Part shown: piece after piece, positions 22,955 to 31,824 of the stretch
Layout: each line of letters starts with the position of its first letter
Position numbering within the stretch: position 1 is the first letter of the stretch
NCBI RefSeq assembly: GCF_000418325.1
Contig: NC_021658.1
Coordinates: 12,752,501 to 12,816,500 of the forward strand
Length of the DNA: 64,000 nt
Reading direction: 5' to 3'
DNA from: Sorangium cellulosum So0157-2
Lineage (GTDB): Bacteria > Myxococcota_A > Polyangia > Polyangiales > Polyangiaceae
Translations under genes and position numbers: made by a program
Notes under the pieces: generated by a model
What the model was told of the DNA's origin: nothing
Seen by the model: only the letters and a program-made list of their open reading frames with translations
Database searches by the model: none

Positions 22955-25900
22955 ATGAGCGCGACGGAAACGGGTTCGGCGGGGCTGTGCGGCGAGGTCG
23001 AGGAGCAGCTCGCGGAGGTGCTCGACGGGACGGCGCGGCCGGCGCTGTACGAGCACATCGCCGGCTGCGACGCGTGCCGCGACCTCCGCCACGACGCGGC
23101 GCGGGCCGCGGAGGTCGCGGCGGCGGCGGGCGCGGACTTCCGGCCGGCGGGCGACTTCGCCGAGGCGCTGCTCCGGCGGCTCGAGGCGGCCCGCCCCTCG
23201 GAGGGCGCGACGAGCGGCGCGGTGCTCAAGGCGGTGCCCGAGGCGCGCACGTGCGAAGGGCGCGCGGGCGAAGGGCGCGCGGGCGAAGAGCGCGCGGGCG
23301 AAGGGCGCGCGGGCGAGGTGCTGGCAGGCGCGCGCGCCGATGACATGACCGACGCGCGCGCCGGCGACGCTGCGACCGACGCGCGCGCCGGCGGCGCCGC
23401 GACCGACGCGCGCGCCGGCGACATGACCGCCGGCGCGCACGCCGGCGAGGCGCGCTCCTCCAGCCCGGAGCGGGCCGCGCCGGCGCCGCGCCGCGCGCGA
23501 GGCGCGGCCTTCGGGCGGCGCTCGGTGATGGCCGCCGCCGCCCTGGCCGCGGCGGCGGCGGTGACGGCCGGGATCGCCCTGCGGCGCGGCGAAACGGAGC
23601 AGCCGGCCGCCTCCGTGACGGCCGGCGCGCCCTGGTCCGGCAAGGTCGCCACGGTCTCGCGCGCGTCGGCCGACAGGTCGGGGGGCCTCGAGGCGTGCGA
23701 CGCCTCGGGCGCCTGCGCGCCGCTCGCCGCGGGCGCGGCGCTCCCCGAGGGCGCGACCCTGCGCACCGACACGCGGACGCGCGCGCACCTCGCGCTCGCC
23801 GACGGCTCGGCGCTCGCGATCGACCGCGGCTCGCGCGTGTGGATCGCCGGCGACGCCCGCGCGGCCCGCGTGGAGGAGGGCGCCGTCGTCCTCGACGTCG
23901 CCCCGATCCCCGGCGCGCCGCCCGCGCGCATCAAGGTGCCGCACGGCGAGATCGAGGTGCTCGGCACGAAGCTCGCCGTCACCGCGAGCCCGGGGCGCGC
24001 CTCGGTCGAGGTCGCGCGCGGCGCCGTGCGCGTCACCGGCGAGCGGGGCGAGCCCGTCGAGGTGCGCGCCGGCGAGGAGGCGACGCTCGCGCAGGGCGCC
24101 GCGCCGGACGTCGCGAGCGCGACCTCGCTCGCCGACACGCTCGCGTGGAGCGACCGCTCCGCCGAGGAGGCCGACGCCCCGGCGCTCCGCGGCCTCGGCG
24201 AGCTCCGGGCGCGCAAGCCGGGCGCGACCCAGGAGAAAGAGCGGGCCGTGCGGCTCGCGAAGCACGCGGTCAAGGTGCGGATCGTCGACGTCGTCGCCCG
24301 GACGGAGATCGACGAGACGTTCGCCAACGACACCGACGAGGAGCTCGAGGGCATCTTCCGCTTCCCGCTCCCGCCGGGCGCCCAGATCGAGCGGCTCGCG
24401 CTCGAGGTGGACGGCAAGCTGATCGAGGGCGCGTTCGTCGACCGCGACCGCGGGGCCGCGATCTGGCGCGGCGTCCTCCAGAACGCCGCCCCGAAGGCGC
24501 CCAAGCCGCGCGAGGAGATCATCTGGGTCCCCGGCCCGTGGCGCGACCCCGCGCTGCTCGAGTGGCAGCGCGGCGGCCGGTTCGAGCTCCGCATCTTCCC
24601 CATCCCGAAGCGCGGCTCGCGCCGCGTCGTGCTCACCTACACGCAGCTCGTCGAGCAGTCGGGCGGCGTCCGTCGCTTCACCTACCCGCTCGCGCACGAC
24701 CAGAGCGGCACGACGAGCATCGGCGACTTCTCGCTCGACCTCCAGGTGCTCGGCCACGACCGGGCGTTCGGCGTCGAGACGCGCGGCTACGAGCTCGCCG
24801 CCGCGCCCGCGGAGGGCGCGGCCGATCGGCGCACGCTGCGCGCCCAGGGGTTCACGCCGGCCGGCGACCTCACGGTCGAGTACGCGCTCCCCGATCGCGA
24901 TCGGCCGGTCACCGCGTGGGCCTACCGGATGCCCCCCGCCGCATCCCCGCAGCCGCCCGCGGGGCCGGCCGGGCCCCGCGCCGCGAGCGCGCCGAGGAGC
25001 GGCGGCGCGGGCGCGGGCGCGTCGAAGCGCGACGGCGCCGAGCACGAGGCGTCGCTCGCCGCGGCGCGGGCCATCGCGAGCGACGCGTCGCCCTACGTCG
25101 CGATCGCGATCCGGCCCCGGCTCCCCCGCTGGGAGGAGTCGACCTCGCGGCGCCACGCGATCGTCGTCGACGCGAGCCGGTCCATGGTCGGCGAGCGCTT
25201 CGCCCGCGCGACGCGGCTCGCCTCGTCGATCGTCCGCGAGATGGACCGGCGCGACGAGGTCGTCGTGCTCGCGTGCGACACCCTCTGCCGCTCCCTCGGC
25301 GAGGGCGCCCAGGGCGGCGCCGCGCGGCCCATGGCGCCCGGCGCCGCGTCGGCCGGCGAGGTCGAGCGCTTCCTCGGCGGCATCGAGCCCGACGGCGGCA
25401 GCGATCTCGCCGCGGCGATGGTCGCGGCGCGCGCCGCCGCCGGCCCGCTCGACGGCAAGGAGCTCCGGATCCTCTACCTCGGCGACGGCACGCCCTCGGT
25501 CGGCCCGACCCGCCCCGCCCACATCGAGGCCGCGGTGCGCGGCGCCGTCCCCGCGGACGGCGCCGCCGTGATCGCGGTCGCGCTCGGGAGCGACGCGGAC
25601 ACGACGTCGCTCCGGGCGCTCGCGCGGGGCGGCGGCGGCGTGATGGTCCCCTACGTGCCCGGCCAGAGGGTCGCGAGCGCGGCGCAGTCGGTCCTCGGCG
25701 CGGCCTACGGCCTCGCGCTGCGCGATCCCGAGCTCGAGCTGCCGCCCGGCCTCACCCAGGTCACGCCGGCGCGGCTCGACCCGATCCGCGCCGGCGGCGA
25801 GGCGATCGTCGTGGCGCGGATGAGCTCCGGCGCCGACGTCACGGGCGCGATCCGCCTCCGCGGCCGCGTCTCGGGCGAGCGCTTCGAGCAGACCTACCCC

Positions 25901-27553
25901 GTGAGCATCGCCGCCGGCTCGGGCGCGGGCAACGCCTTCGTCCCGCGCCTCTACGCCGCGGCGAAGATCGCCGAGCTCGAGGAGACCGGCGGCGAGGCGC
26001 AGAAGCCCGCGATCATCGAGCTGTCGCGGCGCTTCTCCGTGGCGAGCCGGTTCACGTCGCTGCTCGTGCTGGAGAGCGAGGCGATGTTCAAGGCGTTCGG
26101 CCTGGAGCGGGACGGCATCGCCTCCGCCTTCACGGGCGAGGAGCAAGCGCAGGGCGTGAGCGCGAGCGCCGAGGGGGAGCAGCCCGACGACGCGGCGGAC
26201 GAGGGCGCCGCGAAGGAGGAAGCGAAGGGGATGGGGCCCGCGGACGGCCTCGGCGTGTCGGGCAGCGGCTGGGGCGGCGGCGGCCGCGGGTGGGCATCCG
26301 CGGAGGCAGCGCCGCGCCGCAAGTCGGCGTCGGCTCCCCTCCCCCCGCCGGCGCCGGCCGCCAGGCCCGCGCCCGAGATGCCCGCCAACGCGTTCGAACC
26401 CCCCTCGGGCCCGCGCGACGCCGAAAGGCCGGCGCCGGCGCCGACGACCGCCGCGCCCGCGGCCCCGCTGCCGGAGCCCAAGAGCGACGACCGCGCGCAG
26501 AGGCGCTGGCCCGACGGCGCCGCCGACGCGCCGTGGCCCCGGCCGCGGCGGATGATCCCGATGCGCCGGGTGTTCGATCGCAAGGTGAGCTTCGACGCGA
26601 CGAACACGCTCGCGCCCGAGAGCGCGGCGAGGACCGCGGAGGCCGAGGCGGCGCTCGCCGCGGCCCCGGACAGCCGCGACCGGACCGTGGGCCTCTACGC
26701 CCTCTACGCCACGACCGGCCGCCTCGGCGAGGCCCAGGAGCTGACCGCGCGCTGGAGCGGCCGCGACGCGCTCGACCCCGACGCGCTCATCGCCCGCGCC
26801 GACCTCGCGGCCCGGCAGGGCGATCGCGACCGCGCGGTGCGCATCCTCGGCGGCCTCGCCGACGTGCGCCCCGGCGACCGGGCCGTCCAGACGCGCCTCG
26901 CCGAGCTCTGGGACGCGGCGGGCCGGCCCGCGTACGCGTGCCAGCACCGGGTGACGCTCGCCGAGCTCGCGCCCGCCGACGCGAAGCTCGCCGCCGCCGC
27001 GATCCGGTGCGCCGGCGAGGGCGGCATGGGCGAGCTCGCCGGCCAGCTCCGCCTCGATCTGACGTCCGCCGTCCGGGCGACGGTCGACCGGCTGCTCGCG
27101 CAGCCGGACGCGCCGCCCTCCGCGGACCTGCCGGGCGACGTGCAGCTCAGCGCCGCGTGGACCGGCGGCGCCGATCTCGACCTCGCCCTCATCGACGCGC
27201 GGGGGCGGCGCCTCTCCTGGATGGGCGCGACGCTCGGGCCGGTGGGCGTGCGCTCGCGCGACGCGACGAGCGCGCGCGCGGAGTCGCTCGCGCTGCGGAA
27301 CCTCCCCAAGGGGAGCTACGTCGTCGAGATCGCGCGCGCCTCGGCCGGGGACGGCGCCTCGCCGCCCGCGCTCGCCGGCGCGCTGGGCGCCGTGCGCGGC
27401 GAGCTGACCCTGCGCCTCGCGGGGGAGACCCGCAAGGTGCCGTTCACGCTCGAGGGCGCGCGCCTCGAGCTCGGCACGGTGCGCGTCTTCTTCACCTCCC
27501 GCCTGGTGCCGGCCGACGACGTCCCGCCGCCCCCGCCGTTCATCCGGGACTGA
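22955..27553 (+). CDS. Giant anti-sigma-like membrane protein: zinc finger, FecR, VIT, VWA, TPR
   Basis: A 1532-residue protein, fused from parts usually found separately. Residues ~10-45 are a zinc-finger-like anti-sigma segment (HIAGCDACRDL, HxxxCxxC). A repeat-rich linker (~98-170) leads to a membrane helix at ~190-210. Outside the membrane follow a FecR-like β domain (~222-392), a VIT domain (~430-560; KVRIVDVVARTEIDETF), a von Willebrand A domain with MIDAS motif DASRSM (~735), a Gly/Pro/Ala-rich linker (~1040-1200), TPR-like helices (~1230-1360) and a C-terminal β domain (GGADLDLALIDARGR). VIT-VWA proteins bind partners or ligands through the MIDAS metal. The likely role is a surface or periplasmic sensor that holds the cognate sigma factor until a signal arrives. 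Confidence 0.85.
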   Translation: MSATETGSAGLCGEVEEQLAEVLDGTARPALYEHIAGCDACRDLRHDAARAAEVAAAAGADFRPAGDFAEALLRRLEAARPSEGATSGAVLKAVPEARTCEGRAGEGRAGEERAGEGRAGEVLAGARADDMTDARAGDAATDARAGGAATDARAGDMTAGAHAGEARSSSPERAAPAPRRARGAAFGRRSVMAAAALAAAAAVTAGIALRRGETEQPAASVTAGAPWSGKVATVSRASADRSGGLEACDASGACAPLAAGAALPEGATLRTDTRTRAHLALADGSALAIDRGSRVWIAGDARAARVEEGAVVLDVAPIPGAPPARIKVPHGEIEVLGTKLAVTASPGRASVEVARGAVRVTGERGEPVEVRAGEEATLAQGAAPDVASATSLADTLAWSDRSAEEADAPALRGLGELRARKPGATQEKERAVRLAKHAVKVRIVDVVARTEIDETFANDTDEELEGIFRFPLPPGAQIERLALEVDGKLIEGAFVDRDRGAAIWRGVLQNAAPKAPKPREEIIWVPGPWRDPALLEWQRGGRFELRIFPIPKRGSRRVVLTYTQLVEQSGGVRRFTYPLAHDQSGTTSIGDFSLDLQVLGHDRAFGVETRGYELAAAPAEGAADRRTLRAQGFTPAGDLTVEYALPDRDRPVTAWAYRMPPAASPQPPAGPAGPRAASAPRSGGAGAGASKRDGAEHEASLAAARAIASDASPYVAIAIRPRLPRWEESTSRRHAIVVDASRSMVGERFARATRLASSIVREMDRRDEVVVLACDTLCRSLGEGAQGGAARPMAPGAASAGEVERFLGGIEPDGGSDLAAAMVAARAAAGPLDGKELRILYLGDGTPSVGPTRPAHIEAAVRGAVPADGAAVIAVALGSDADTTSLRALARGGGGVMVPYVPGQRVASAAQSVLGAAYGLALRDPELELPPGLTQVTPARLDPIRAGGEAIVVARMSSGADVTGAIRLRGRVSGERFEQTYPVSIAAGSGAGNAFVPRLYAAAKIAELEETGGEAQKPAIIELSRRFSVASRFTSLLVLESEAMFKAFGLERDGIASAFTGEEQAQGVSASAEGEQPDDAADEGAAKEEAKGMGPADGLGVSGSGWGGGGRGWASAEAAPRRKSASAPLPPPAPAARPAPEMPANAFEPPSGPRDAERPAPAPTTAAPAAPLPEPKSDDRAQRRWPDGAADAPWPRPRRMIPMRRVFDRKVSFDATNTLAPESAARTAEAEAALAAAPDSRDRTVGLYALYATTGRLGEAQELTARWSGRDALDPDALIARADLAARQGDRDRAVRILGGLADVRPGDRAVQTRLAELWDAAGRPAYACQHRVTLAELAPADAKLAAAAIRCAGEGGMGELAGQLRLDLTSAVRATVDRLLAQPDAPPSADLPGDVQLSAAWTGGADLDLALIDARGRRLSWMGATLGPVGVRSRDATSARAESLALRNLPKGSYVVEIARASAGDGASPPALAGALGAVRGELTLRLAGETRKVPFTLEGARLELGTVRVFFTSRLVPADDVPPPPPFIRD
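23253..23450. repeat. In-frame short tandem repeats in the anti-sigma linker
   Basis: Four 15-bp units encode GEGRA-type pentapeptides (23253-23312). They are followed by a looser array of about 24 bp encoding DARAGDAAT-like octapeptides up to about 23450. Both periods are multiples of 3. They form the cytoplasmic linker between the zinc finger and the membrane helix. Confidence 0.75.
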
Positions 27554-27727
27554 CCCCCGCCGACGCGCGACCCCCGCCGACGCGCTGCCCCCTCGTCCTG
27601 AAACCACCTCGCCCAGCGCACCGCCGGAGCGGCCTTTTCCGCGCACCCCCGAGGGCGCTCGCCCGGGGTTCGAGGAGCCCCCCCGGCCACCCTCGTGTCG
27701 GGAGGAGATCCCCGATACAGTTTCGAC

Positions 27728-30205
27728 ATGAACCCGCTCGTCCCGGACTTCATCCTCGAACAGGATGCCGAAGGGCAGTACGCGGGGGCGGTCGACGCGG
27801 CCGTCCTGCATGTCTCGCTCCCGGCCGTCGTGGAGCTCGCCGAGCAGATGATCGCGCGTCAGGCGATCGATCCGGACGCGCTGCGGTCGCTCTTCGAGCC
27901 GCTCTTCGAGGCCGTGCACCAGTCGGGCGGGTTCGTCGCGGCGTTCTCGCCCGGCGGCGGGTTCACCGCGCTCTTCCCCGATCGGCCGGGGCGGAACGTC
28001 ACCCGCCTCGCGCGCAGCGCGGCCCTGGCGATGCGGCGCAGCCTCCTCGAGCTCGCCGCGCGGCGCGCGCTCGGCGCCGGCGGCGCGCCGATGCCGTTCA
28101 GGATCGGGCTCGCGTGGGGCTCGGTCCACTGGACGATCGTGCGGATCGCCCGGGATCGCGCCTACTTTCTGCTCTACGGCCCCGCGATCGAGGCCTGCCA
28201 GGCGACCGATCGCGGGGCGGACGACAGCGAGCTGCACCTCGATCGCAGCTTCCGCGAGCGGCTCCCCGCGGCCAGCGCCCGCGAGAGCGTGGCGGAGATC
28301 GACGAGGCGGATCTCCTGACCGCCCCGCCCTCGCTGACGGTCACGGCGGCGCCGACGGACGCGGACGCCGAGGCGTTCCTGCCGCCGGGCGCGGGCGATC
28401 TCGCGCCGGGGGGCGAGATCCGCGAGGTGACGGCGGTCGCGCTCTCGCTCGATCGGGTGGCGAGCCCGACGGAGCTCCTCCAGCAGCTGCACGAGATCGC
28501 GGCGATGTTCGGCGCCACGTTCGCCGGCATGAACGTGACCGAGCGCGGCTTCGGCGCGCTGTTCTACTTCGGCGTGCCGGTCGCGCACGAGAGCGACCAC
28601 GATCGCGCCCTCGACTTCGCGCTCGAGCTGAAGAGCAACGGCCTCGGCGTGCCCCGCCTCGCGGTGGGCATCACCCGCGCGCGCTGCCTGGCCGGCTTCT
28701 TCGGCGCCGGGGGCCGCCGCGAGTTCGCCTGCATCGGCCGCGCCGTCCACCTCGCCGCGCAGATCGCGCGCAAGGCCGCGCCGTCGTCGATCTGGGCGGA
28801 CGAGCGCGCGTTCCTCGCGGGCGAGGCGAGCCACCAGTGGTCGACCGAGAACATCTTCCGGTTCGACGGGTTCGACCTGCCGATCCTCGTCTACTCGCTC
28901 GAGCGGCGCCGCATCGCCGTGCAGGAGGAGTTCTACGACCTCGGCCCGATCGGCCGCGAGGCCGAGCTCGAGCGGCTCACGCGCGCGCTCGAGCCCCTCT
29001 TCGCCGGGCGCTCCGCCGGGGTCGTGTACATCCTCGGCGAGGCGGGCATCGGCAAGAGCTACCTCGTGCACAGCTACCGCCACCAGCGCGCGCAGCTCAT
29101 GGACATGCGCCCGCTCCTGTGGATCGAGGCCCGCTGCGACCAGACGCTGAAGACCCCGCTCTACGCGTTCGAGTTCGCGCTCAAGGAGTACCTCGGGATC
29201 TCGTCGGAGCTCGGCCAGCGCGCCAAGCAGGCGGGGCTCGATCTCGCGCTCCAGCTGCTCCTGGAGCGGCTGCCCGAGGCCTGGACCGACGTGCGGCAGG
29301 GGATCGACCGGTCGCGCGAGGCGCTCGCGCGGCTGCTCCGGCTGCGGGGCGAGGAGCCGGCGGCGCCGGAGGCCGAGGCCGGGCGGCGCGAGGAGGCGCT
29401 CGCGGCGCTCTCCGCGCTGCTCGTCGCCGAGAGCTCGCTGCAGCCGGTGGTGGTGCACCTCGACGACGCGCAGTGGGCCGACCCGACCTCGCTCGAGGCC
29501 GTGCGCGAGATCACGGCCGCCTGCCGGGATCTGCCGCTCGCGGTGATCTGCTCGGCGCGGCCCGCGGCCGCCGGCGAGGGGGCGGACGTGCGCATCCCGC
29601 TCGAGGCGGGCATCCCGTCGCAGGGCATCGAGCTCGCGCCGCTGCCCCAGGAGCGGCTGCTCGCGCTGGCGGAGCCGTTCTTCGGCGGCCCGATCCCGAC
29701 GATGCTCGAGTCGCTGCTCGGCCAGACCGCCGGCGGCAACCCGTTCTTCGCGCAGGAGATCCTCGCGTACTGGCTGGAGGACGGCCGGTACGGGTCGACC
29801 CACGAGGCCGCGCGCTCGAGCCGGTTCATGCCGCCGCGGACCGTCAACAGCCTGCTCGTCGCGAGGCTCGAGCGGCTGGAGCCGCGGACGCGGCAGACGG
29901 TGATCTCCGCGGCGGTGCTCGGGCGCGAGTTCGACACGCGCGTGCTCGCCCGGATGATCCCGGACGCGTCGGTCCTCGTGGATCACCTGCGCTTCGGCGA
30001 GGCGCAGCGGATCTGGTCGCGGATGGGGGAGCACCGCTTCGAGTTCTGCACGGTGCTGATCCGCGACGCGGCGTACGGGATGCAGCCGAAGGCGGCGGCG
30101 GAGCGGCAGCACCGGCTCGCGGCCGAGGCGATCGAGGCGGTGTACGGCGAGGATCTCGAGGATCAGCGCGCGGCGCTCGACAGCCACCGGCGGCTCGCGG
30201 GCTGA
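27728..30205 (+). CDS. Cyclase-homology/AAA ATPase signalling protein lacking the usual TPR tail
   Basis: An 825-residue protein from ATG 27728. Two segments resemble adenylate/guanylate cyclase folds: residues ~1-190, strongly degenerate, and ~235-400 (IREVTAVALSLDRVASPTE onward, with FACIGRAVHLAAQIAR). The metal-binding Asp pair is not evident, so cyclase activity is doubtful. A P-loop ATPase follows with Walker A GEAGIGKSY (~438) and Walker B VVVHLDDAQWAD (~577). The architecture is that of large cyclase-AAA-TPR regulators common in myxobacteria, which usually exceed 1000 residues. Here the frame stops at HRRLAG, just where TPR repeats normally begin, so the protein is C-terminally truncated or a short variant. 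Confidence 0.8.
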   Translation: MNPLVPDFILEQDAEGQYAGAVDAAVLHVSLPAVVELAEQMIARQAIDPDALRSLFEPLFEAVHQSGGFVAAFSPGGGFTALFPDRPGRNVTRLARSAALAMRRSLLELAARRALGAGGAPMPFRIGLAWGSVHWTIVRIARDRAYFLLYGPAIEACQATDRGADDSELHLDRSFRERLPAASARESVAEIDEADLLTAPPSLTVTAAPTDADAEAFLPPGAGDLAPGGEIREVTAVALSLDRVASPTELLQQLHEIAAMFGATFAGMNVTERGFGALFYFGVPVAHESDHDRALDFALELKSNGLGVPRLAVGITRARCLAGFFGAGGRREFACIGRAVHLAAQIARKAAPSSIWADERAFLAGEASHQWSTENIFRFDGFDLPILVYSLERRRIAVQEEFYDLGPIGREAELERLTRALEPLFAGRSAGVVYILGEAGIGKSYLVHSYRHQRAQLMDMRPLLWIEARCDQTLKTPLYAFEFALKEYLGISSELGQRAKQAGLDLALQLLLERLPEAWTDVRQGIDRSREALARLLRLRGEEPAAPEAEAGRREEALAALSALLVAESSLQPVVVHLDDAQWADPTSLEAVREITAACRDLPLAVICSARPAAAGEGADVRIPLEAGIPSQGIELAPLPQERLLALAEPFFGGPIPTMLESLLGQTAGGNPFFAQEILAYWLEDGRYGSTHEAARSSRFMPPRTVNSLLVARLERLEPRTRQTVISAAVLGREFDTRVLARMIPDASVLVDHLRFGEAQRIWSRMGEHRFEFCTVLIRDAAYGMQPKAAAERQHRLAAEAIEAVYGEDLEDQRAALDSHRRLAG

Positions 30206-30281
30206 GCGCGGCCGGCCGCCCTTTCGGCCGGATCGTGGAACCCCCTCGACGCCGCTTGCGAAGTGCGGCAACTGTCCGCGC

Positions 30282-30860
30282 ATGAGCACGGCCCATCAAG
30301 AGGCTCACGCGGCCGCGGCGCACGACGTGAGCGACCACCACGGCTTCGACGGGGAGCCCGCCCGCGCGCTGCCGGCCGACGAGCCGCCCACCCCGAACTG
30401 GGTCCCTGCGCTGGGGCTCGCGGTCTTCGCGGTGGCGGGCGTCCTGCTCCTCGCGATGAGCGGCGACGGCGACGCCGCGGGTGAGGCCGCGCCCGCCGGC
30501 GCGCGCCCGGTCCCGGCCGACGCTCGTCCGGCGGCCGCGAGGCCTGCGCCCGGGGCCGACGCGCGCCCGGGGGCCGGGGCGGGGGCGCGCCCCCTGCCCG
30601 CGCGCCCGGCGCCCGGGGCCGACGCGCGCCCGGCGGGGGCGCGCCCGGCCGCGCCGACCGGGGCCGAGCCGGGGCCGGCCGGGGGGGCCATGCGCGCGGC
30701 GCCCGGGCACGAGGGGCACGGCCACGCCGCGACCCCCGCCGCGCCGGGCTCGCCGAACCTGCGCAAGCTGACGCCCCAGGAGGTGGAGGCGGTGCGCAAG
30801 CGCATCGAGGGGCGGCAGAAGGGCGCCTCGAACGCGCCGCCGCCAGCGCCGCCGAAGTGA
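30282..30860 (+). CDS. Single-pass membrane protein with Ala/Pro/Arg-rich repeats
   Basis: A 192-residue protein of unknown function. A His-rich N-terminus (about 40 residues) is followed by one membrane helix (VPALGLAVFAVAGVLLLAM, ~45-63). A low-complexity region follows with imperfect RPAPGADARP repeats, then a His/Gly segment (GHEGHGHAA) that could bind metal. A conserved-looking charged helix (LTPQEVEAVRKRIEGRQKG) closes the protein. It overlaps the next gene by GTGA, so it is probably co-transcribed with the acyl-CoA dehydrogenase gene, but no functional link is apparent. Confidence 0.65.
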   Translation: MSTAHQEAHAAAAHDVSDHHGFDGEPARALPADEPPTPNWVPALGLAVFAVAGVLLLAMSGDGDAAGEAAPAGARPVPADARPAAARPAPGADARPGAGAGARPLPARPAPGADARPAGARPAAPTGAEPGPAGGAMRAAPGHEGHGHAATPAAPGSPNLRKLTPQEVEAVRKRIEGRQKGASNAPPPAPPK

Positions 30861-31783
30861 GCGCGACGGTGGTGGACAACGCCGCCGCGCGGATGCGCAC
30901 GGTGCTCGTGCTCGGCGCGGGCACGATGGGTCAGGGGATCGCGCAGGTCACCGCGGTCGCCGGTTACGTGACGCGCCTCCACGACGTCGACGCCGCGCGC
31001 GTCGGCGCGGCGATCGAGGACATCAAGCGCGCGACCGATCGCCTCGTGCAGAAGGGCAAGATGCTCAACGAGGCGCGCAGCGAGATGATCGGGATGCTCG
31101 TCGCGTCGCCGGATCTCGCGCGCGCGGCGGCGGACGCCGATCTCGTGATCGAGGCGGTGCCCGAGCAGATGGACCTCAAGGTGGAGGTGCTCGGCCGGGC
31201 GAAGGCGGCGGCGCCGGCGGGGGCGCTGCTCGCGTCGAACACGTCGAGCCTGAGCATCACGGAGCTCGGCCGCCGGCTCGGGGCGGGGGCGCGCACGATC
31301 GGCCTGCACTTCTTCAACCCGCCGCCGGTGATGGAGCTGCTCGAGGTGGTGCGGGGGCTCGAGACCGAGGAGTCGACGGTGACGGCGGCGCTCTCGGTGG
31401 CGAGGCGCCTGGCCAAGGCGCCGATCGTGGTGAACGACACGCCCGGCTTCGCGACGAGCCGGCTGGGCGTGGCGCTCGGCGCCGAGGCGATGCGGATGCT
31501 GGAGTCCGGGGTGGCGTCGGCGGTGGACATCGATCGGGCGATGGAGCTCGGGTACCGGCACCCGATGGGGCCGCTGAAGCTGACGGACCTCGTGGGGCTG
31601 GACGTGCGGCTCGCGATCCTGGAGCACCTCCACCGCGAGGTGGGGGAGCAGTTCCGGCCGCCGGTGATCCTGCGGCAGATGGTGCGGGCGGGGAGGCTCG
31701 GGAAGAAGACGGGGGAGGGGTTCTACCGGTGGACGGAGGCGGGGGCCCAGCCCATCGAGGGTGGAGGCTGGCGGCGGGGGTAG
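30857..31783 (+). CDS. 3-hydroxyacyl-CoA (3-hydroxybutyryl-CoA) dehydrogenase
   Basis: A 308-residue NAD(P)-dependent dehydrogenase that interconverts 3-hydroxyacyl-CoA and 3-oxoacyl-CoA in fatty-acid or butyrate metabolism. The Rossmann motif is VLVLGAGTMGQGIAQVTA (~14-31). The acyl-CoA binding and catalytic region shows ASNTSSLSITELG, then GLHFFNPPPVMELLEVV with the catalytic His. The C-terminal helical domain contains RHPMGPLKLTDLVGLDV. Length and motifs match the stand-alone Hbd/PaaH type without a fused hydratase. The start is the GTG at 30857, which overlaps the previous stop. No other β-oxidation gene is adjacent. Confidence 0.93.
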   Translation: MSATVVDNAAARMRTVLVLGAGTMGQGIAQVTAVAGYVTRLHDVDAARVGAAIEDIKRATDRLVQKGKMLNEARSEMIGMLVASPDLARAAADADLVIEAVPEQMDLKVEVLGRAKAAAPAGALLASNTSSLSITELGRRLGAGARTIGLHFFNPPPVMELLEVVRGLETEESTVTAALSVARRLAKAPIVVNDTPGFATSRLGVALGAEAMRMLESGVASAVDIDRAMELGYRHPMGPLKLTDLVGLDVRLAILEHLHREVGEQFRPPVILRQMVRAGRLGKKTGEGFYRWTEAGAQPIEGGGWRRG

Positions 31784-31789
31784 AGGGGG

Positions 31790-31807
31790 CTTGGCGCGCG
31801 CGCCGAG
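31790..31807. terminator. Hairpin between convergent genes
   Basis: CTTGGCGC and GCGCCGAG form an 8-bp stem with a 2-base centre and one G-T pair, in the 41-bp gap between the dehydrogenase stop and the end of the minus-strand operon. The loop is tight and there is no T-run, so function as a terminator is inferred from position. Confidence 0.4.
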
Positions 31808-31824
31808 CAGTTCGCGCGAGCGCT

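Noticed and set aside
22925..30289. A continuous minus-strand open frame of more than 2,400 codons
   Set aside because: It is antisense to the giant anti-sigma-like gene and the cyclase/AAA gene, is made of Arg/Ala/Gly/Glu with no motif, and exists because stops are rare in very GC-rich DNA.
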